Under the pieces are notes generated by a model, which had not been told where the DNA came from, did no database searches, and was given only the letters and a program-made list of their open reading frames with translations. From Calothrix sp. PCC 7507 (lineage in GTDB: Bacteria > Cyanobacteriota > Cyanobacteriia > Cyanobacteriales > Nostocaceae), in assembly GCF_000316575.1 (NCBI RefSeq), contig NC_019682.1:5144001-5208000 (forward strand): DNA of 64,000 nucleotides, read 5' to 3'. Below, piece after piece: positions 51,449-62,840 of this stretch. The translations under genes and the position numbers were made by a program. The number at the start of each line of letters is the position of its first letter. Within the stretch, counting starts at the first letter, position 1.

Positions 51449-51523
51449 CGGGGATGATGGGATTTGAACCCACGGCTTCCTGTTCGACAGACAGGCACTC
51501 TAGACCAACTGAGTTACACCCCC
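51449..51523 (-). tRNA. tRNA-Asp(GTC), first gene of the array
   Basis: Acceptor GGGGGTG/CATCCCC, anticodon loop CTGTCGA in CCTGT/ACAGG, T-arm GTGGG-TTCAAAT-CCCAT. It is closest to the promoter at 51610-51638. Confidence 0.93.
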
Positions 51524-51609
51524 ACGTTGTGTGGCAATTATTTAGTTTTCATGGTTCAGAAGTGTTTGCTCTATGCCTTTTTGAGAGGCTTGATTGCTTC
51601 ACTACATAT

Positions 51610-51638
51610 ATACTACATATATACTACAAAAGTGTCAA
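51610..51638 (-). promoter_or_regulatory. Near-consensus promoter of the tRNA array
   Basis: On the minus strand TTGACA (51638-51633) is followed after exactly 17 nt by TAGTAT (51615-51610). The direct repeat actacatatat gives a second possible -10 eleven bases away. Transcription would start near 51603, about 80 nt before tRNA-Asp. Confidence 0.75.
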
Positions 51639-51667
51639 GGGCATACTACAAACTTTTTTTCCAGAAG

Positions 51668-51706
51668 TGAGAGGGCAAGGGTTGCTTAATGGCTGTATTG
51701 CCCTCT
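51668..51706. other. Hairpin upstream of the tRNA array promoter
   Basis: agagggcaa (51670-51678) pairs with ttgccctct (51698-51706). No T-run follows, so its role is unclear. Confidence 0.5.
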
Positions 51707-51725
51707 CTGGATAGGTTTGAGTAAA

Positions 51726-51821
51726 TTACTCAGTTTCATTCAGGCGTTGTGCGTTCCAGAACTGTTCGGCAAATGCAACTGCTGGATGAATTGGAGCTTT
51801 GGGCTTGGTTTTGAGTACCAT
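51726..51821 (-). other. Possible small ORF or gene remnant
   Basis: 31 codons reading MVLKTKPKAPIHPAVAFAEQ then FWNAQRLNETE and a stop. Protein-like, and the frame is open a few codons further upstream until a small dispersed repeat (51839 onward), so it may be the tail of a lost gene. No family recognised. Confidence 0.35.
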
Positions 51822-51834
51822 TCCAGCTTCATGT

Positions 51835-51875
51835 GGGAGGCGTAGACGCGGAGCGGCTTGTCGTCAGACATCGCT
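51835..51875. repeat. Small dispersed repeat, same type as in tRNA-Ser and tRNA-Val
   Basis: gtagacgcggagcggcttgt (51842-51861) shares its core with the 27-nt T-loop inserts, here outside a clear tRNA. Confidence 0.7.
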
Positions 51876-52008
51876 CTTAGTGGAATTACACCTCTCACAC
51901 GCTGTCACAACGTTGTCCCAGGTATGCTACACCACAACTGAGTTTTGTAATATGTGTGATTGCTGAAAAGGTGGTTGAACTTCCATAAGTTAATTCACTC
52001 CTAAAAAA

Positions 52009-52047
52009 ATAACCCCCGCCTCTGAGATTTCAGGAGCGGGGGTCAGT
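52009..52047 (-). terminator. Strong hairpin terminator
   Basis: acccccgc...gcgggggt arms enclose a nested tctgagatttcagga hairpin. On the minus strand the stem is followed by TTATTTTTTT. It ends the transcript of the small gene at 52065-52286, perhaps also that of ahcY. Confidence 0.75.
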
Positions 52048-52064
52048 AGTCGATATTTTTTGCC

Positions 52065-52286
52065 CTATATCGGTGCTGTAAGACATTTGCACCTCCCGCT
52101 CTGAATAAGTTGATCTGGATTTAGCCATTGGGCAATTGCTCCCAAAATGCCCACAATTGTGGATTTATCGCCGCAGCTAAAGCGATATGTACCCTCAAAC
52201 GCAAACAGCGCGATGGCTCTGCCTAAACCCTTGCTGGGTCGGCAATGCATGGCGCTGCTAATGCTTGAGAAGAATCTGCGGTTCAT
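52065..52286 (-). CDS. Small hypothetical protein
   Basis: 73 residues, MNRRFFSSISSAMHCRPSKG at the start, then IALFAFEGTYRFSCGDKSTI and a C-terminal QSGRCKCLTAPI. Four cysteines, no membrane segment. No clear ribosome binding site, but a strong terminator follows directly. I do not recognise it; a non-coding RNA ending at the same hairpin is an alternative. Confidence 0.4.
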   Translation of the reverse strand: MNRRFFSSISSAMHCRPSKGLGRAIALFAFEGTYRFSCGDKSTIVGILGAIAQWLNPDQLIQSGRCKCLTAPI

Positions 52287-52701
52287 TGAAAGCTTGTAGT
52301 ATTTGTAATTGAGGATATTTTCAATAATACAGTTGTAACATGGGTTTGTCTAGCACCTGTTTTGGAGGATAGGGCGATGCGGTTTTCTCGTTGCGATCGC
52401 TTACAGTAGCTGCTGATTTGCTTTTGGGATCAGGTTTTGAGGTGACGGTAGTAGTCTGTCAATTTTGTTTTGAGGGGTTTTTGGTAGTGCGGGCCGAAAA
52501 GCCCGCGTGAGCGTCTCGCTACAGTCCTAGTAGGGGCGATCGCCACCAAAGAGCAGAAAGTAAGAAACTTCAGCATTTAATTTCTGACTTTGATTGTTAT
52601 AGCCAAGTGATATCAGGGAAGTTGGTGTATCACATCAAGCAGCACAAAAAAGGGATAAGCACATTGCCTACCCCCAAATAAATCATTTATTTAGTTGAAC
52701 C
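52287..52701. other. Spacer downstream of ahcY
   Basis: 415 nt without a gene. Contains a small repeat gggccgaaaagcccgcgtga (52492-52511) and HIP1 sites. No terminator is obvious directly after ahcY. Confidence 0.5.
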
Positions 52702-54495
<1,794 letters not shown>

Positions 54496-56112
54496 GTGCG
54501 CTTACAATTTTTGGCGATCGCGGGTTCAATGGCGATCGCAGTTGTGTCTGCACCCAAGGTAACAGCCCAGATTCCCTTTTTAACTGACTTTCAAGCTCCC
54601 AGCAAAGTCAGTAATGATTCAGATAATCGAATTGTTTCTGATTGGATTTATTTGGATGGTCGTCGGTTGTTTCAGATAGCAGGAACAAAAACTAATTTTC
54701 CTGAAAGGTTAAAAAATGTTCAACAAAATTTGCAGGAAATTAGCCAAAATTACTTTCGTTCAACTGCTAAAGAACCCAAGGTAGAGATTCGTACCATCAA
54801 GGAATCACCAGTAATTTACGTCAACGACCAATATTTGATGACCATCACTGCCCAAGATGCCGGGTTGCGACAGGTAGACGGGATGTCATCAGCAAATCAA
54901 ATCACCGATGTTTTGCATCAAGACTTACAACAGGCCAAGCGAGAGCGACAAACTCAGTTTTTAATTCAACAAGGTATAATTGCCGGGGCCAGCGGTTTGG
55001 CCATGATTGTCTTGAGTTGGGGTGTCCGTCGCTGGCAACGCCGCTTAGAATATGAGTCATTAAAGCCGATATTCCCAACTTCAGCGGCAGACAAAAAGAT
55101 TACAACACAACTAAATCAACAACATCATCGGCATTTACAAGAAGTCAAAAAACGATTATTTCAGCTAACTCAAGCGGCGATTTGGGGTAGCGGTACGTTC
55201 ATTATCTTGGGTTTATTTCCTTATACGCGATCGCTCCAAGTCGGCATCCTCTCCGCCGCTCAAATTCCTTTAAGATTGGGAGTTGTTATCCTGGGAACCT
55301 ACGTAGCTGTACGTTTCAGCTATGCCCTGATTGACCGCTTCACCACTACCATAGTCAACAGCAGTGCGTTATTAACTCCAGAAAGTTCAGAACGTCTGCA
55401 ACTTCGCGTTTCCACATTTTCTGGTGTCACCAAAAGTATTACGACCATTGTCTGCGCTGGTGTTGGCATCTTGCTAGCCCTAGTTGCCTTGGGTATAGAC
55501 ATTGTTCCCTTGCTAGCTGGTGCCGGTTTAATAGGTGTCGCCGTTTCTCTAGCCTCGCAAAACTTAATTAAAGATGCGATTAACGGCTTTTTGATTATCT
55601 TAGAAGACCAGTACGCATTGGGTGACGTGATTGCTGTGGGAGATGTGGGAGGCTTAGTCGAAAATCTTAATCTGCGGATGACCCAGGTAAGGGATGCCGA
55701 AGGGCGCTTAATCACAATTCCCAACAGTGAAATTAAAATAGTAGCCAATCTGTCGAGTCGTTGGTCACGGGCCGATTTAACAATTCCCGTTTCTTATCAA
55801 GCTAATATTGATGTGGCTTTGAAGTTAATTGAAACTGTAGCCTTAGAGATGGATCAAGATCCCGAATGGTTGCGTCAAATTGTGGAAACACCGAAAGTTT
55901 TGGGAGTAGATCATTTTGGCGATCGCGGTTTGATCATCCGGGTTTGGATTAAAACACAGCCCTTAAAACAATGGGATGTCGCACGGGAGTATCGCCGGCG
56001 CTTAAAAGTCGCCTTCGATCAAGCCGGAATTGATATTCCTGTACCTCAGCAAGCAATTTGGGTTAATGATTCCCAGTTGCTGAACACGCCGATGAATGGC
56101 AAAGCTGATTAG
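54496..56112 (+). CDS. MscS-family mechanosensitive ion channel with N-terminal periplasmic domain
   Basis: 538 residues from a GTG placed 7 nt after AAGGAGG. A signal peptide (residues 1-24, ending VTAQ) and a roughly 125-residue periplasmic part precede four hydrophobic segments. The pore helix and beta domain are MscS-like: GIDIVPLLAGAGLIGVAVSL, ASQNLIKDAINGFLIILEDQ, YALGDVIAVGDVGGLVENLN, TIPNSEIKIVANLSS. Such channels open under membrane tension and release solutes on osmotic downshock. Larger cyanobacterial members may also be regulated by the extra domain. Confidence 0.92.
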   Translation: MRLQFLAIAGSMAIAVVSAPKVTAQIPFLTDFQAPSKVSNDSDNRIVSDWIYLDGRRLFQIAGTKTNFPERLKNVQQNLQEISQNYFRSTAKEPKVEIRTIKESPVIYVNDQYLMTITAQDAGLRQVDGMSSANQITDVLHQDLQQAKRERQTQFLIQQGIIAGASGLAMIVLSWGVRRWQRRLEYESLKPIFPTSAADKKITTQLNQQHHRHLQEVKKRLFQLTQAAIWGSGTFIILGLFPYTRSLQVGILSAAQIPLRLGVVILGTYVAVRFSYALIDRFTTTIVNSSALLTPESSERLQLRVSTFSGVTKSITTIVCAGVGILLALVALGIDIVPLLAGAGLIGVAVSLASQNLIKDAINGFLIILEDQYALGDVIAVGDVGGLVENLNLRMTQVRDAEGRLITIPNSEIKIVANLSSRWSRADLTIPVSYQANIDVALKLIETVALEMDQDPEWLRQIVETPKVLGVDHFGDRGLIIRVWIKTQPLKQWDVAREYRRRLKVAFDQAGIDIPVPQQAIWVNDSQLLNTPMNGKAD

Positions 56113-56275
56113 GGAATGGGGAATGGGGACTGGGGACACTTCGACAAGCTCAGTGCAACGCTGGGGATTGGGGATTGGGGGATAAATAACTCTTGACCCT
56201 TGACCCTTCCCTTTCATTGCACATTTAGTACAAAAGTACTATAATAAGTGTATAGCGCCCACAAAGCCTGGTGAA
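56113..56275. repeat. Spacer with palindromic repeat
   Basis: gggaatggggactggggaca tandem stretches and cacttcgacaagctcagtgc (56139-56158), a well-known type of dispersed repeat. A promoter-like tactataataagtgtatagc lies at 56236-56255. Confidence 0.6.
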
Positions 56276-56593
56276 GTGCAAAACCGCTCTGTGAAAGCCT
56301 TCCAGAAGATGGATTCAACGGTTAGTTCTATGATGAAGCACTACATTCTCAGCCTCAATCCGACTGCAAAACACGAATGGGATCGGTGCATTTTACGCGA
56401 TCCACTGACTGCAAAACGCCCAGAAATTGCTAAATTAATTGCCGAAGCGGTTGATGCTGATACAGGCAGTTATTTAGTGAGTGTGAATATTGAAGTGAAA
56501 GTATTAGAACAAACTGTAGGATCTCAAGCCGAACAACTATCACTTTCATTTCCAGAGGTGTCTGTTCCATCGCCATTAAGGGAAGCGGCGTAA
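56276..56593 (+). CDS. Hypothetical protein
   Basis: 105 residues from GTG, or 94 from the ATG at 56309. YILSLNPTAKHEWDRCILRD and RPEIAKLIAEAVDADTGSYL look like a folded alpha/beta protein; the C-terminus is rich in Ser/Pro/Glu. No recognised family. The next gene follows 97 nt later and may be co-transcribed. Confidence 0.6.
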   Translation: MQNRSVKAFQKMDSTVSSMMKHYILSLNPTAKHEWDRCILRDPLTAKRPEIAKLIAEAVDADTGSYLVSVNIEVKVLEQTVGSQAEQLSLSFPEVSVPSPLREAA

Positions 56594-56690
56594 TTGAGAA
56601 GATTTGAGGACAAGGGTAATGTTCCTTGTCTCTCTATCTTCTCAACTATCTAATTTTCTACACAAGATATTTGCTGAGGAAGATAATTTG

Positions 56691-57062
56691 ATGATGCAAC
56701 TGAGTCATTATCCAGCTGTAATTGTGCAAGCTGCCCAACGGGTGAATGAAATAGACTCTCAGTTGATGGCAGTTCAGCAGCAGATTAACCGATTTGAAGG
56801 CAATGCCGATCGCATCGCTGCTTTTGAAATAGACTTGAAAAATGATGCCCAACGCAAGGCACGTCGCTTTGAAGTCCTACTGGTGAATCAGGAATATCAA
56901 AAGGCGATGGACACCTTGATGCGGTTAACATCTGATAAAGCGAATGCGATCGCCCATTTGGAATATCTGCGTAACCAGTTCAGTGTAGCTAAATTGGAAG
57001 CAAGATTAGCGATCGCCCAACAACTCACTGATTTTGAATCACGCGAATTGGTGGGTTTGTAG
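56691..57062 (+). CDS. Coiled-coil hypothetical protein
   Basis: 123 residues from the ATG at 56691, which has TGAGGAAG in front; an ORF back to 56604 exists but has no such site. Nearly all helical with heptads: VIVQAAQRVNEIDSQLMAVQ, QQINRFEGNADRIAAFEIDL and ARLAIAQQLTDFESRELVGL. Function unknown. Confidence 0.65.
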   Translation: MMQLSHYPAVIVQAAQRVNEIDSQLMAVQQQINRFEGNADRIAAFEIDLKNDAQRKARRFEVLLVNQEYQKAMDTLMRLTSDKANAIAHLEYLRNQFSVAKLEARLAIAQQLTDFESRELVGL

Positions 57063-57072
57063 CTATACTAGT

Positions 57073-57094
57073 ACCCCAGAGGTGAATCTGGGGT
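57073..57094. terminator. Bidirectional hairpin between convergent genes
   Basis: accccaga / tctggggt with loop ggtgaa, located between the coiled-coil gene and the convergent glycosyltransferase gene. No long T-run, so moderate confidence. Confidence 0.55.
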
Positions 57095-58257
57095 TATTCA
57101 AACAAAACCCCATTTCCAATTCCCAATTCGCCTAATAGCTGCGAAATTTGCTGATTAATAGTTGTCACATCAAAACGCTGACTAGCAGAAATTCTGGCGT
57201 TATTAGCTATTACCTGACTTTTCTCTGTCTCCAAAACACAGCTAGTAATCACTTGTGCTAGTTCCTGGGGTTCTCCTGGTGTCACGAGAAAACCATTTAC
57301 CCCATTTTCTACTAATTCTGTTGCACCACCGGCTTTGGCTGCAACTACAGGTTTTCCACATAGCATAGCTTCAACAATTACTCTACCAAAAGGTTCTGGA
57401 GATGTAGAGGTATGTGCTACTAAGTTACAAGCTGCCATTAATTGGGGAATATCTGAACGAAATCCTAAAAATTTGACGCGATTTTCTAGCCCCAGTGCTG
57501 CAACTTGTTGGTGTAATTGTTGGACATAATCTTGTTCACCAAACAATGCATCACCCACTAAAATTGCTGTCACTTCTGGCGGACATTTAGCAAGGGCAGT
57601 AATTAAGATATGCTGTCCTTTCCACGGTGCAAGACGGCTAAAATGCCCGACTAGAAATTTTCCTTCTAGTCCTAAATTTTGCCGTAATTGGCTAATATCA
57701 GAGTCGCAAGGTTGATAAATTTTTTGGTCAAAGCCATTATAAACAACTGTGGTAATTTCCGAGTGTCCTCCCGCTTCGATAAAGGCTGTTTGACTAGCTT
57801 GGGAATTAGCAATTACTAATGATGCGAACCGATTAGCTAAAGTAATAGCAATGCGTCTGTTAGTTGCACTAAAATGTTCTTTTGATAGAATATCATGTAA
57901 ATGATATACCAAAGGGCGACGGGCAAAAAAGCTAGCTATTGCCCCAATCACTAATGCTTTTTGGGTATTAGCATAGATTAAATCATAATCACGGGCTATT
58001 TTTACTACCTTAATAATTAGTGGTATAAGTTGTTTTAGACTGCCTAATGCTTGGAGTAAACTGCTTTCTTTACGAACTTGAATTGGTTGATTTGCGAGAA
58101 CTTCTACTGGGATATGATTTTGCTGTAATAAATTTTTAAATGGCCCATCGATAAATAATCCGACAAGAGAGCGATCGCTATAAGGTTTAGCAATATCTAT
58201 TAAACATAATTCGGCACCGCCTGGAGTACCACTTTGGTCTAAGAAAAAAATTTTCAT
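57094..58257 (-). CDS. Glycosyltransferase family 4 protein
   Basis: 387 residues, GT-B fold. The N-terminal Rossmann half starts MKIFFLDQSGTPGGAELCLI. The C-terminal half begins near LVGHFSRLAPWKGQHILITA and has the nucleotide-sugar motif EPFGRVIVEAMLCGKPVVAA (E-x7-E) near residues 285-304. It moves a sugar from an activated donor, retaining the anomeric configuration. The donor is not readable. The neighbouring glycosyltransferase and PIG-L genes suggest exopolysaccharide or glycolipid synthesis. Confidence 0.92.
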   Translation of the reverse strand: MKIFFLDQSGTPGGAELCLIDIAKPYSDRSLVGLFIDGPFKNLLQQNHIPVEVLANQPIQVRKESSLLQALGSLKQLIPLIIKVVKIARDYDLIYANTQKALVIGAIASFFARRPLVYHLHDILSKEHFSATNRRIAITLANRFASLVIANSQASQTAFIEAGGHSEITTVVYNGFDQKIYQPCDSDISQLRQNLGLEGKFLVGHFSRLAPWKGQHILITALAKCPPEVTAILVGDALFGEQDYVQQLHQQVAALGLENRVKFLGFRSDIPQLMAACNLVAHTSTSPEPFGRVIVEAMLCGKPVVAAKAGGATELVENGVNGFLVTPGEPQELAQVITSCVLETEKSQVIANNARISASQRFDVTTINQQISQLLGELGIGNGVLFE

Positions 58258-58300
58258 AATATTTACTATTTAGTAGGGTAATGCAAACAAAGTTGATTTT

Positions 58301-58462
58301 TGTCATTTGTCATTTGTCATTTGTCATTTGTCATTGGTAAGGATTTTATGTGTATTTACGTTTTGTAATATAGTTTGGTAGATTATCACTAACTTACTTT
58401 TAGCTAAATGTGTATCGTGTTATTCCTTTTGACTTTTGACTTTTGACTTTTGACTTTTGACT
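58301..58462. repeat. Two heptanucleotide tandem repeats
   Basis: (gtcattt)n at 58301-58336 and (ttttgac)n at 58427-58462, in the 219-nt gap between two glycosyltransferase genes. Confidence 0.85.
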
Positions 58463-58476
58463 TAATTTATGCTTTT

Positions 58477-59646
58477 TTAAGCTAAGAGTACATTTCTGAC
58501 TCGCTGGGCTATTTTATGCCAATCAAAATGCGTAGTGGCGTATTGGCGACACTCATTTCGTGAAGGGGTTAGTATCTTTTGTAACAGCACCTGTTCTATT
58601 TTTTCAGCAATCGCTGAGGCTTCAGTAGAGGTAGTAATTAAATCTGGTGAAAATGGTGCTAAAATTTCTGGCATCCCACCAACAGGCGTACAGACAACAG
58701 GAGTTCCGCAGGCTAGAGATTCTACTATGACTAGTCCAAAACCTTCAAATGATTGACTAGGCATAACTGTTAAATTTGCGGCTTGGTAAGCTATGGGTAA
58801 ATCATCATCAGGAAGAAAACCTAAAAACTTAATGTTGTTTTCAAGTCCCAATTCTATAGCTTGTTGCTGTAGTGTAGCTTGAATATGACCACGACCAGCG
58901 ATCGCTAGCCAAACATCAGGAATTCTTGGCTTAATTATGGCTATTGCCTGCAATAATTTATCCAGTCCAACTCGATGCACTAAGCGGCGAGATGTGAACA
59001 AAATTGGGCGTTTCTCTGGCCAGCCTAACTTTATCCGTGCTTGTTGAGTTGACAAGTTTGGTTGAAACTGGTTAATATCAACTCCACCAGGAATAACATG
59101 AATTTTCTGCCAAGGAATTTGATATTTGTGATGTAGAATATTGCCAAATGCTTTGCTGAGGACAATAAAGCGATCGCAACAGTTGTAAGTAGTTTGTTCT
59201 ATTAGTCGGCGCTTGATAAAATTACTCAGTCTTTGATTACTTACCTCTTGCTGACTCTCAGAAGACCAAGGACCATGAAAATTAAAAGTAATTGGCACTC
59301 CTTTTGGTAAAATATCTATAATTGGAAAACTATATAATGCAAAATGTAAATTAATTGCATCTGGTTTACCTACCCTTGTTTTCTTAAAATTAGTGCGAAT
59401 AGACCACAGTCGCTGCCAAATTTTACTATCTGGAGAAGCCAAATTAGTCAATTTTATTGGTAAATTTACTTCAGTTCCTGGTAGACCTACTCCACATAAT
59501 TCAACTTCATCTTGATTAGCTGCTAATTTATGAGTGAGTTCATAAATATACCGTTCCAATCCTCCAGGATTTGTAGGAAACCAACCTATTCCCAAAGTAA
59601 GAATAGATGCAGATTCTAAAGCAAAATTTTTTTTCTTATCTTCCAC
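58477..59646 (-). CDS. Glycosyltransferase family 4 protein
   Basis: 389 residues, GT-B fold. ILTLGIGWFPTNPGGLERYI at the N-terminus, then ILFTSRRLVHRVGLDKLLQA at the domain boundary and EGFGLVIVESLACGTPVVCT as the E-x7-E donor-binding motif. Probably works in the same pathway as the glycosyltransferase 219 nt downstream on the same strand, though the two are only distantly similar. Confidence 0.92.
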   Translation of the reverse strand: MEDKKKNFALESASILTLGIGWFPTNPGGLERYIYELTHKLAANQDEVELCGVGLPGTEVNLPIKLTNLASPDSKIWQRLWSIRTNFKKTRVGKPDAINLHFALYSFPIIDILPKGVPITFNFHGPWSSESQQEVSNQRLSNFIKRRLIEQTTYNCCDRFIVLSKAFGNILHHKYQIPWQKIHVIPGGVDINQFQPNLSTQQARIKLGWPEKRPILFTSRRLVHRVGLDKLLQAIAIIKPRIPDVWLAIAGRGHIQATLQQQAIELGLENNIKFLGFLPDDDLPIAYQAANLTVMPSQSFEGFGLVIVESLACGTPVVCTPVGGMPEILAPFSPDLITTSTEASAIAEKIEQVLLQKILTPSRNECRQYATTHFDWHKIAQRVRNVLLA

Positions 59647-60525
59647 CTATTGTTCTCCCATAATGTATTGAGCGTGTTTTCGTGAATGATTACACTAAAC
59701 TCAATCACTTGACTACATTCAACACTAAATTGAGGTTGCTATTACTTATATCCAGCTATATTTGACATAATCAGTACTTTTAAGTTCCTTCTACAGAGAG
59801 ATTTATCTCCAAATCTATAATCGACTAAAAACAATAGCTCTAAGACTCCTATTTGATTTAAAAAAATCTCAGTATCTGTAGGGTGCGTTAGGACGGAGTC
59901 CGTAACGCACCAAGCAAGGTCTTCGGACAGTGCGTTAGACTACTTGTATTTCACAAATCAAATACTAGCCCTCTATTCAAGTTTAAATACTTAAATAAAA
60001 TAATAAAAAATAGTAACTTTTAGGCGGAGGTTTCAGTTATAAACCATTTATATTCTACTGTCAACAAGCAAATTAGAAGCTGTGGTTTTATTAACAAGAC
60101 AATAACAGTAGTAATTATTATACCAATTTCTATTATCTTACTTGCGTCAGATTTTATTATCAAAATATCCCTGTAACTTTCAATAATTCTGTATTCAGTC
60201 TTACCGTTTTTTGTGAGAAAAAAGTGATTATTAATACCACAAAAAAATAAATTAAAAAATATATGTGGTTTTTATAAATTTTGTGTAAACAAGGATTGTT
60301 TAACCGAAAGTATTTGTTATTTATGTATATATCCTGCTCAAAAGAAGATTAGTTATTAGTCCTAATTTTTTTTACTCTCAGTTAAATATTTTCAAGTAAT
60401 TGAGGGTAAATAAACATACTAGTCTATAAAGATCATGCCCAGAATTATTGCAGAATTTAGAAACTGAGAAATAATTATTTGACTAAAGATTAGGTGTTAA
60501 AAATCACTATAAACCCGAAAATCTT
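59647..60525. other. Long AT-rich divergent spacer
   Basis: 879 nt with one MITE-like element (59841-59977) and otherwise AT-rich sequence. It separates divergent genes and should carry both promoters. No gene-sized frame with protein-like composition. Confidence 0.55.
59841..59977. mobile_element. MITE-like element with gtgcgtta interior
   Basis: Left end gactcctatttgatttaaaa, right end caaatcaaatactagccctc, inverse to each other. The interior gggtgcgttaggacggagtc / cgtaacgcacc is like that of the truncated copy at 1473-1550. Confidence 0.7.
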
Positions 60526-62742
60526 ATGCAATACACGTTGCTATTATACTTTGTTAATTTATACAAAAAAATAAATCAAAATCTTCAGAGTATATTTCAA
60601 ATTAATCATCTTAAACAGAAAAAGTTTTTCACTTTTTTACTTTGTCTAACAATCGGATTCATTCTTACTTCCCTTAGCACTACAACACTCTGGACTGTGA
60701 GTGGATCGCCTACAACCAAATATAAAACCTCGTGGATCGGGAATACTTTTGGTGGTGGAGACAAGTGGGTACAGAACAATATAGAGGCAATGTATGTTGC
60801 ACCTAATGGCACGGTTTACACCAATAGTGTTTGGGATGAAGCTGGTAGAGAAGCTGGAATCTATAAAGATGGTAATCCTGTGGGGATGCTTGAGGATCTG
60901 CATGGCTGGAATCGTCTTGGCGGCAAAGCTGTAACAGTAAATAGTAAATATATTTACATAGCTATGAGTCAGGGGGCGGTTGACAACAAGAATAAAGATT
61001 ATCCCCCAAATGGGAAAACTTGGTACTGTATCAGGCGCTATCACTTATCAGGAAAACCCGCGCCATTTACAAATGGAAATGGTTGGGATAAGAGTATGTT
61101 GATCGTCAGCACTAAAGGTGAAGTGACTGGATTAGCGACTAGAGAGAAAGAATTGTATGTAAGTGATTTCTCTGCCAATCTGATTCGGGTTTTTCATACT
61201 GAAACGATGAAGGAGATACGCAGCTTTACCGTTGCTAAACCAGGAGCGATCGCTATTGATCAACAAGGAAGTCTCTGGATTATTCAAAGCAAAAATGGTA
61301 GTAATCCTGCGAAAATTCTACATTATGCTCAGACGGGAAAGCAATTACCCCAGCAGATTACAAAGATTGTCAAACCAACAGCGATCGCCATTGATCGCCA
61401 AGACAGACTTTTAGTTACAGAAAATGGGCCACGTCAGCAAGTTTTAATTTATAACATCACAGCCGATCCAGTGCAAGTTGCTACCTTCGGCGACAAAGGT
61501 GGGATTTATGCAGGCGTTCCTGGTGAAGTCCAAGATTTGAAACTTTATGGTTTGACTGGAGTGGGTACAGACGCTACAGGTAATATTTATATCAATAGTA
61601 ATGGCTTCAATAAATCGGGAACAGATTTAAGGAAGTTTTCGCCATCGGGAAAACAACTATGGCGATTATTGGGATTGTTTTTTATCGACAATGCTGATGC
61701 TGATCCAAAAACAGATGGCATAGATATCTTCACCAAGCAAGAACACTTTTTGATGGACTACAACCAGCCACCTGGTAAAAAATGGACTTATAAAAACTAC
61801 ACTTTAAATCCTTTCAAATATCCCCAAGATCCACGTCTGCATACATCTCCGGATGCTACCTTTGTACGTCGCATCAAAGGTAAGCCATTTTTATTCCTCA
61901 CAAATATGTATAGCAGCTTTTTGCAAATTTATCGTTTTGACTCAGCGAAGAATAGCAAAATAGCCATCCCATCGGGAATGTTTGTGGGGACTGATGGTAG
62001 AGGTGGAAAATCAATTGGTGGTAATTGGCCACCGCAGCAACCGGAAAAAGGAGAGTGGATTTGGCGCGATCGCAATGGTAACGGTGCGTTTGAAAAGGGG
62101 GAATACGATCGCAGTGAAGACTATCCCTACTTGGGGGGATGGTGGGTAGACAGCAAAGGCGATGTCTGGAAAACCTTACGCACTAAAGATGGTATCCGTC
62201 ATTATCCTGTGCAGGGATTAGACGCCAACGGTAACCCCATCTATACCTATAGTTCCATGCAAAAGCATCCGACTCCTAGCATGATTACCGATTTGCGACG
62301 GATTGAATATTTCCCAGCAACCGATACCATGTACTTGTCAGGCTTCACCGTCGATCACCCTGCAAACGGTGACGATACTGGTGTCGTAGGATCGGAAATT
62401 ATCCGCTTTGACAACTGGAGTCAAAGAAAATACATCCCCCACTGGCGGATTGTAGTTCCTTATGACAAAACTGGCAAACGCGAGGTATCTACCGCCGCTA
62501 TGAGTGTAGCTGGTGACTATGTGTTTGCTGTGACTGTGAAAACTGCAGAAGTATATGTCTACAATGCCACAACAGGGGCAGAAGTACAAAAATTAAAACC
62601 AGGCCCAGAAGTTGCAGGTGAAAGTGGCTGGATTGATATACCCCACGGTATCCGCGCTTTTCGCCGTTCAAATGGTGAGTATGTTGTGTTTGTTGAAGAA
62701 GATTGGAAAGGAAAGGTGATTATGTATCGCCTGAAAGGGTAA
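60526..62742 (+). CDS. Secreted or membrane-anchored beta-propeller-like protein
   Basis: 738 residues. A hydrophobic segment (FFTFLLCLTIGFILTSLSTT, residues about 33-53) after a basic stretch acts as signal or anchor, so most of the protein is outside. The rest has repeated short strands of NHL/SMP-30-like type (EAMYVAPNGTVYTNSVW, GAIAIDQQGSLWIIQSKN, TAIAIDRQDRLLVTENG, LTGVGTDATGNIYINSNG). One segment, WRDRNGNGAFEKGEYD, resembles an EF-hand-like calcium loop (DRNGNGAFEKGE). Function unknown; the context is polysaccharide genes. Confidence 0.72.
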   Translation: MQYTLLLYFVNLYKKINQNLQSIFQINHLKQKKFFTFLLCLTIGFILTSLSTTTLWTVSGSPTTKYKTSWIGNTFGGGDKWVQNNIEAMYVAPNGTVYTNSVWDEAGREAGIYKDGNPVGMLEDLHGWNRLGGKAVTVNSKYIYIAMSQGAVDNKNKDYPPNGKTWYCIRRYHLSGKPAPFTNGNGWDKSMLIVSTKGEVTGLATREKELYVSDFSANLIRVFHTETMKEIRSFTVAKPGAIAIDQQGSLWIIQSKNGSNPAKILHYAQTGKQLPQQITKIVKPTAIAIDRQDRLLVTENGPRQQVLIYNITADPVQVATFGDKGGIYAGVPGEVQDLKLYGLTGVGTDATGNIYINSNGFNKSGTDLRKFSPSGKQLWRLLGLFFIDNADADPKTDGIDIFTKQEHFLMDYNQPPGKKWTYKNYTLNPFKYPQDPRLHTSPDATFVRRIKGKPFLFLTNMYSSFLQIYRFDSAKNSKIAIPSGMFVGTDGRGGKSIGGNWPPQQPEKGEWIWRDRNGNGAFEKGEYDRSEDYPYLGGWWVDSKGDVWKTLRTKDGIRHYPVQGLDANGNPIYTYSSMQKHPTPSMITDLRRIEYFPATDTMYLSGFTVDHPANGDDTGVVGSEIIRFDNWSQRKYIPHWRIVVPYDKTGKREVSTAAMSVAGDYVFAVTVKTAEVYVYNATTGAEVQKLKPGPEVAGESGWIDIPHGIRAFRRSNGEYVVFVEEDWKGKVIMYRLKG

Positions 62743-62768
62743 GTAAAACGTAAAACAAATATGTCTAT

Positions 62769-62803
62769 AATATCCCCGACTTCTTTAAGAAGTCGGGGAT
62801 ATT
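62769..62803. terminator. Perfect 17-bp palindrome after the beta-propeller gene
   Basis: aatatccccgacttctt and its exact complement aagaagtcggggatatt around one T. It lies 27 nt past the stop and could terminate transcription, but it is also a common dispersed repeat and lacks a long T-run. Confidence 0.65.
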
Positions 62804-62840
62804 GGCTGGTAAATTTTTATTTAAAAAATAGAATTTATAT

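Noticed and set aside
51880-51945. tRNA-like sequence upstream of the array promoter
   Set aside because: A T-arm-like AGAGG-TGTAATT-CCACT can be drawn, but the acceptor and anticodon stems do not form; perhaps a relic, not supported.
59647-60525. A hidden gene in the long AT-rich spacer
   Set aside because: Stops are frequent in all frames and only a MITE-like element is recognisable.
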